DNA from: Microbacterium proteolyticum
GTDB taxonomy: Bacteria > Actinomycetota > Actinomycetes > Actinomycetales > Microbacteriaceae
Assembly: GCF_029639405.1 (NCBI RefSeq)
Contig: NZ_CP121274.1
Span: 3,348,001 to 3,412,000, forward strand
Direction: 5' to 3'
DNA length: 64,000 bases
The position numbers were made by a program, and so were the translations under genes. Below the pieces are notes generated by a model. The model worked only from the letters and a program-made list of their open reading frames with translations. It had not been told where the DNA came from and ran no database searches. Of this stretch, positions 63,301-64,000 are shown piece after piece. Numbering within the stretch: position 1 is the stretch's first letter; each line of letters opens with the position of its first letter.

Positions 63301-64000
63301 ATGAGTCACCGCACCCTGCCCGTCCTCCCCGCCGACCCCGATGCGCTCCTCGTCGGACGCGTGTGGGATCCGTCCCTCGGCGGGCCGCGCGTGGTCGCTG
63401 TGCGCGGTGTCGACGTCTACGACCTGACGGCCGTGGCCGGCACCGTCGCGGAACTGCTCGAGCGGGACGACCGCCTCAGCATCGTCGCGGGCGCGTGCGA
63501 GGGCGAGCCCACGTGGGACGCGAACGACCTCGTCGACGCCTCCCTCGCCCAGGCCGCCGACCGCCCGACCCTCCTCGCCCCCATCGATCTCCAGGTCGTC
63601 AAAGCGTGCGGCGTCACCTTCGTCGACAGCATGATCGAGCGGGTCATCGAGGAGCGCATCAGCGGGGACCCGACCCGCGCCGCGACCGCCCGCGCTCAGG
63701 TCGCGGAGGCGCTGGGCGGCGAGATCTCCGCCATCCGGCCGGGCTCGCCCGAAGCCCTCCGGGCCAAGACGATCCTCCAGCAGCAAGGACTGTGGTCGCA
63801 GTACCTCGAGGTCGGCATCGGCCCCGACCCCGAAGTCTTCACGAAGGCGCCCGTCCTCGCCTCCGTGGGCGTGGGCGCGCACATCGGCGTCCCCCGGGCA
63901 TCTCACTGGAACAACCCCGAACCCGAGCTCGTTCTCATCGTCTCCTCCCGAGGCGAGATGGTCGGCGCCTCGCTCGGCAACGACGTCAACCTGCGCGACG
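63301..64000 (+). CDS. Fumarylacetoacetate hydrolase family protein (3' end outside window)
   Basis: The first 233 codons are visible and the gene runs off the right edge. KACGVTFVDSMIERVIEERI and the FTKAPVLASVG, SHWNNPEPELVLIVSS stretches match the FAH superfamily group that includes dioxopentanoate/keto-deoxy-sugar hydrolases or dehydratases of sugar-acid catabolism. The typical Glu metal ligands (NPEPELVL) are present. It follows the Lrp regulator and is probably its target. The product cannot be assigned to one substrate without the rest. Confidence 0.8.
   Translation, partial: MSHRTLPVLPADPDALLVGRVWDPSLGGPRVVAVRGVDVYDLTAVAGTVAELLERDDRLSIVAGACEGEPTWDANDLVDASLAQAADRPTLLAPIDLQVVKACGVTFVDSMIERVIEERISGDPTRAATARAQVAEALGGEISAIRPGSPEALRAKTILQQQGLWSQYLEVGIGPDPEVFTKAPVLASVGVGAHIGVPRASHWNNPEPELVLIVSSRGEMVGASLGNDVNLRD

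Overview
The window is about 70 % G+C. It has tightly packed genes, many GTG starts, short GTGA/ATGA overlaps and an actinobacterial gene repertoire: an ndnR-type NAD regulator, DUF501 next to an FtsB-like gene, DUF4245, DUF4307, CHRD plus class F sortase, and xseA-xseB next to ispH. Gene content and codon use fit a member of the Microbacteriaceae, most likely Microbacterium or a close relative; this is inferred from gene content, not from a marker-gene search. No phage genes, transposases, CRISPR arrays or rRNA genes were seen, and the window looks like ordinary chromosome.

Layout. 0-6.4 kb: de novo NAD synthesis operon (nrtR/ndnR-nadA-nadB-nadC-nadS) with a glycosyltransferase coupled to its end, followed by a cluster of inverted repeats at 6.45-6.63 kb. 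6.7-15.3 kb: ABC exporter, DHA2 drug exporter, a tiny Cys-rich protein, DJ-1/PfpI, Fpg/Nei glycosylase, flotillin, a Cys-rich small protein, an aldose-epimerase-like protein and CsbD. 15.4-24.8 kb: cell-envelope and signalling block with an ECF sigma/anti-sigma pair divergent from a CHRD protein and sortase, a D,D-carboxypeptidase, a GH28 lipoprotein, a NarL-type two-component system coupled to a secreted acidic protein, and an unknown exported protein. 24.8-31.4 kb: MHS transporter, a YefM/YoeB toxin-antitoxin pair, YchF, methyltransferase, exonuclease and RmuC. 31.6-36.3 kb: divergent glpX and fba (gluconeogenesis/glycolysis), MOSC protein and a second ECF sigma/ZAS anti-sigma pair. 36.3-43.9 kb: ispH, xseA-xseB, DUF4245, carbonic anhydrase, fumC and an OmpR-type two-component system. 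44.1-53.1 kb: PIN-PhoH protein, isoprenyl transferase, hemolysin III, DUF4307, greA, ilvA, AI-2E-type permease, YcaQ-like glycosylase and LemA. 53.2-58.7 kb: an unusual tRNA-Leu(UAA), then eno and an FtsB-like - DUF501 - mycosin-like protease - NDH-2 run on the minus strand. 58.8-64 kb: O-methyltransferase, CtaG-like protein, SGNH hydrolase, and an aminotransferase divergent from an Lrp regulator that precedes a fumarylacetoacetase-family gene cut by the window end.

The most interesting observation is global. The heptamer GGATGCC and its complement GGCATCC occur about a hundred times by eye, several times more than base composition predicts and about equally on both strands. They fall inside genes (as Asp-Ala GAT-GCC or Ala-Ser GCA-TCC codon pairs) and in intergenic DNA, including a terminator stem. 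Other items worth a look are a tRNA with a Leu(UAA) anticodon but no long variable arm, the inverted-repeat cluster between convergent genes, a probable small minus-strand transcript near 44.0 kb, overlapping palindromes between two divergent secreted-protein genes, and a cell-surface protein/sortase pair lacking LPXTG.
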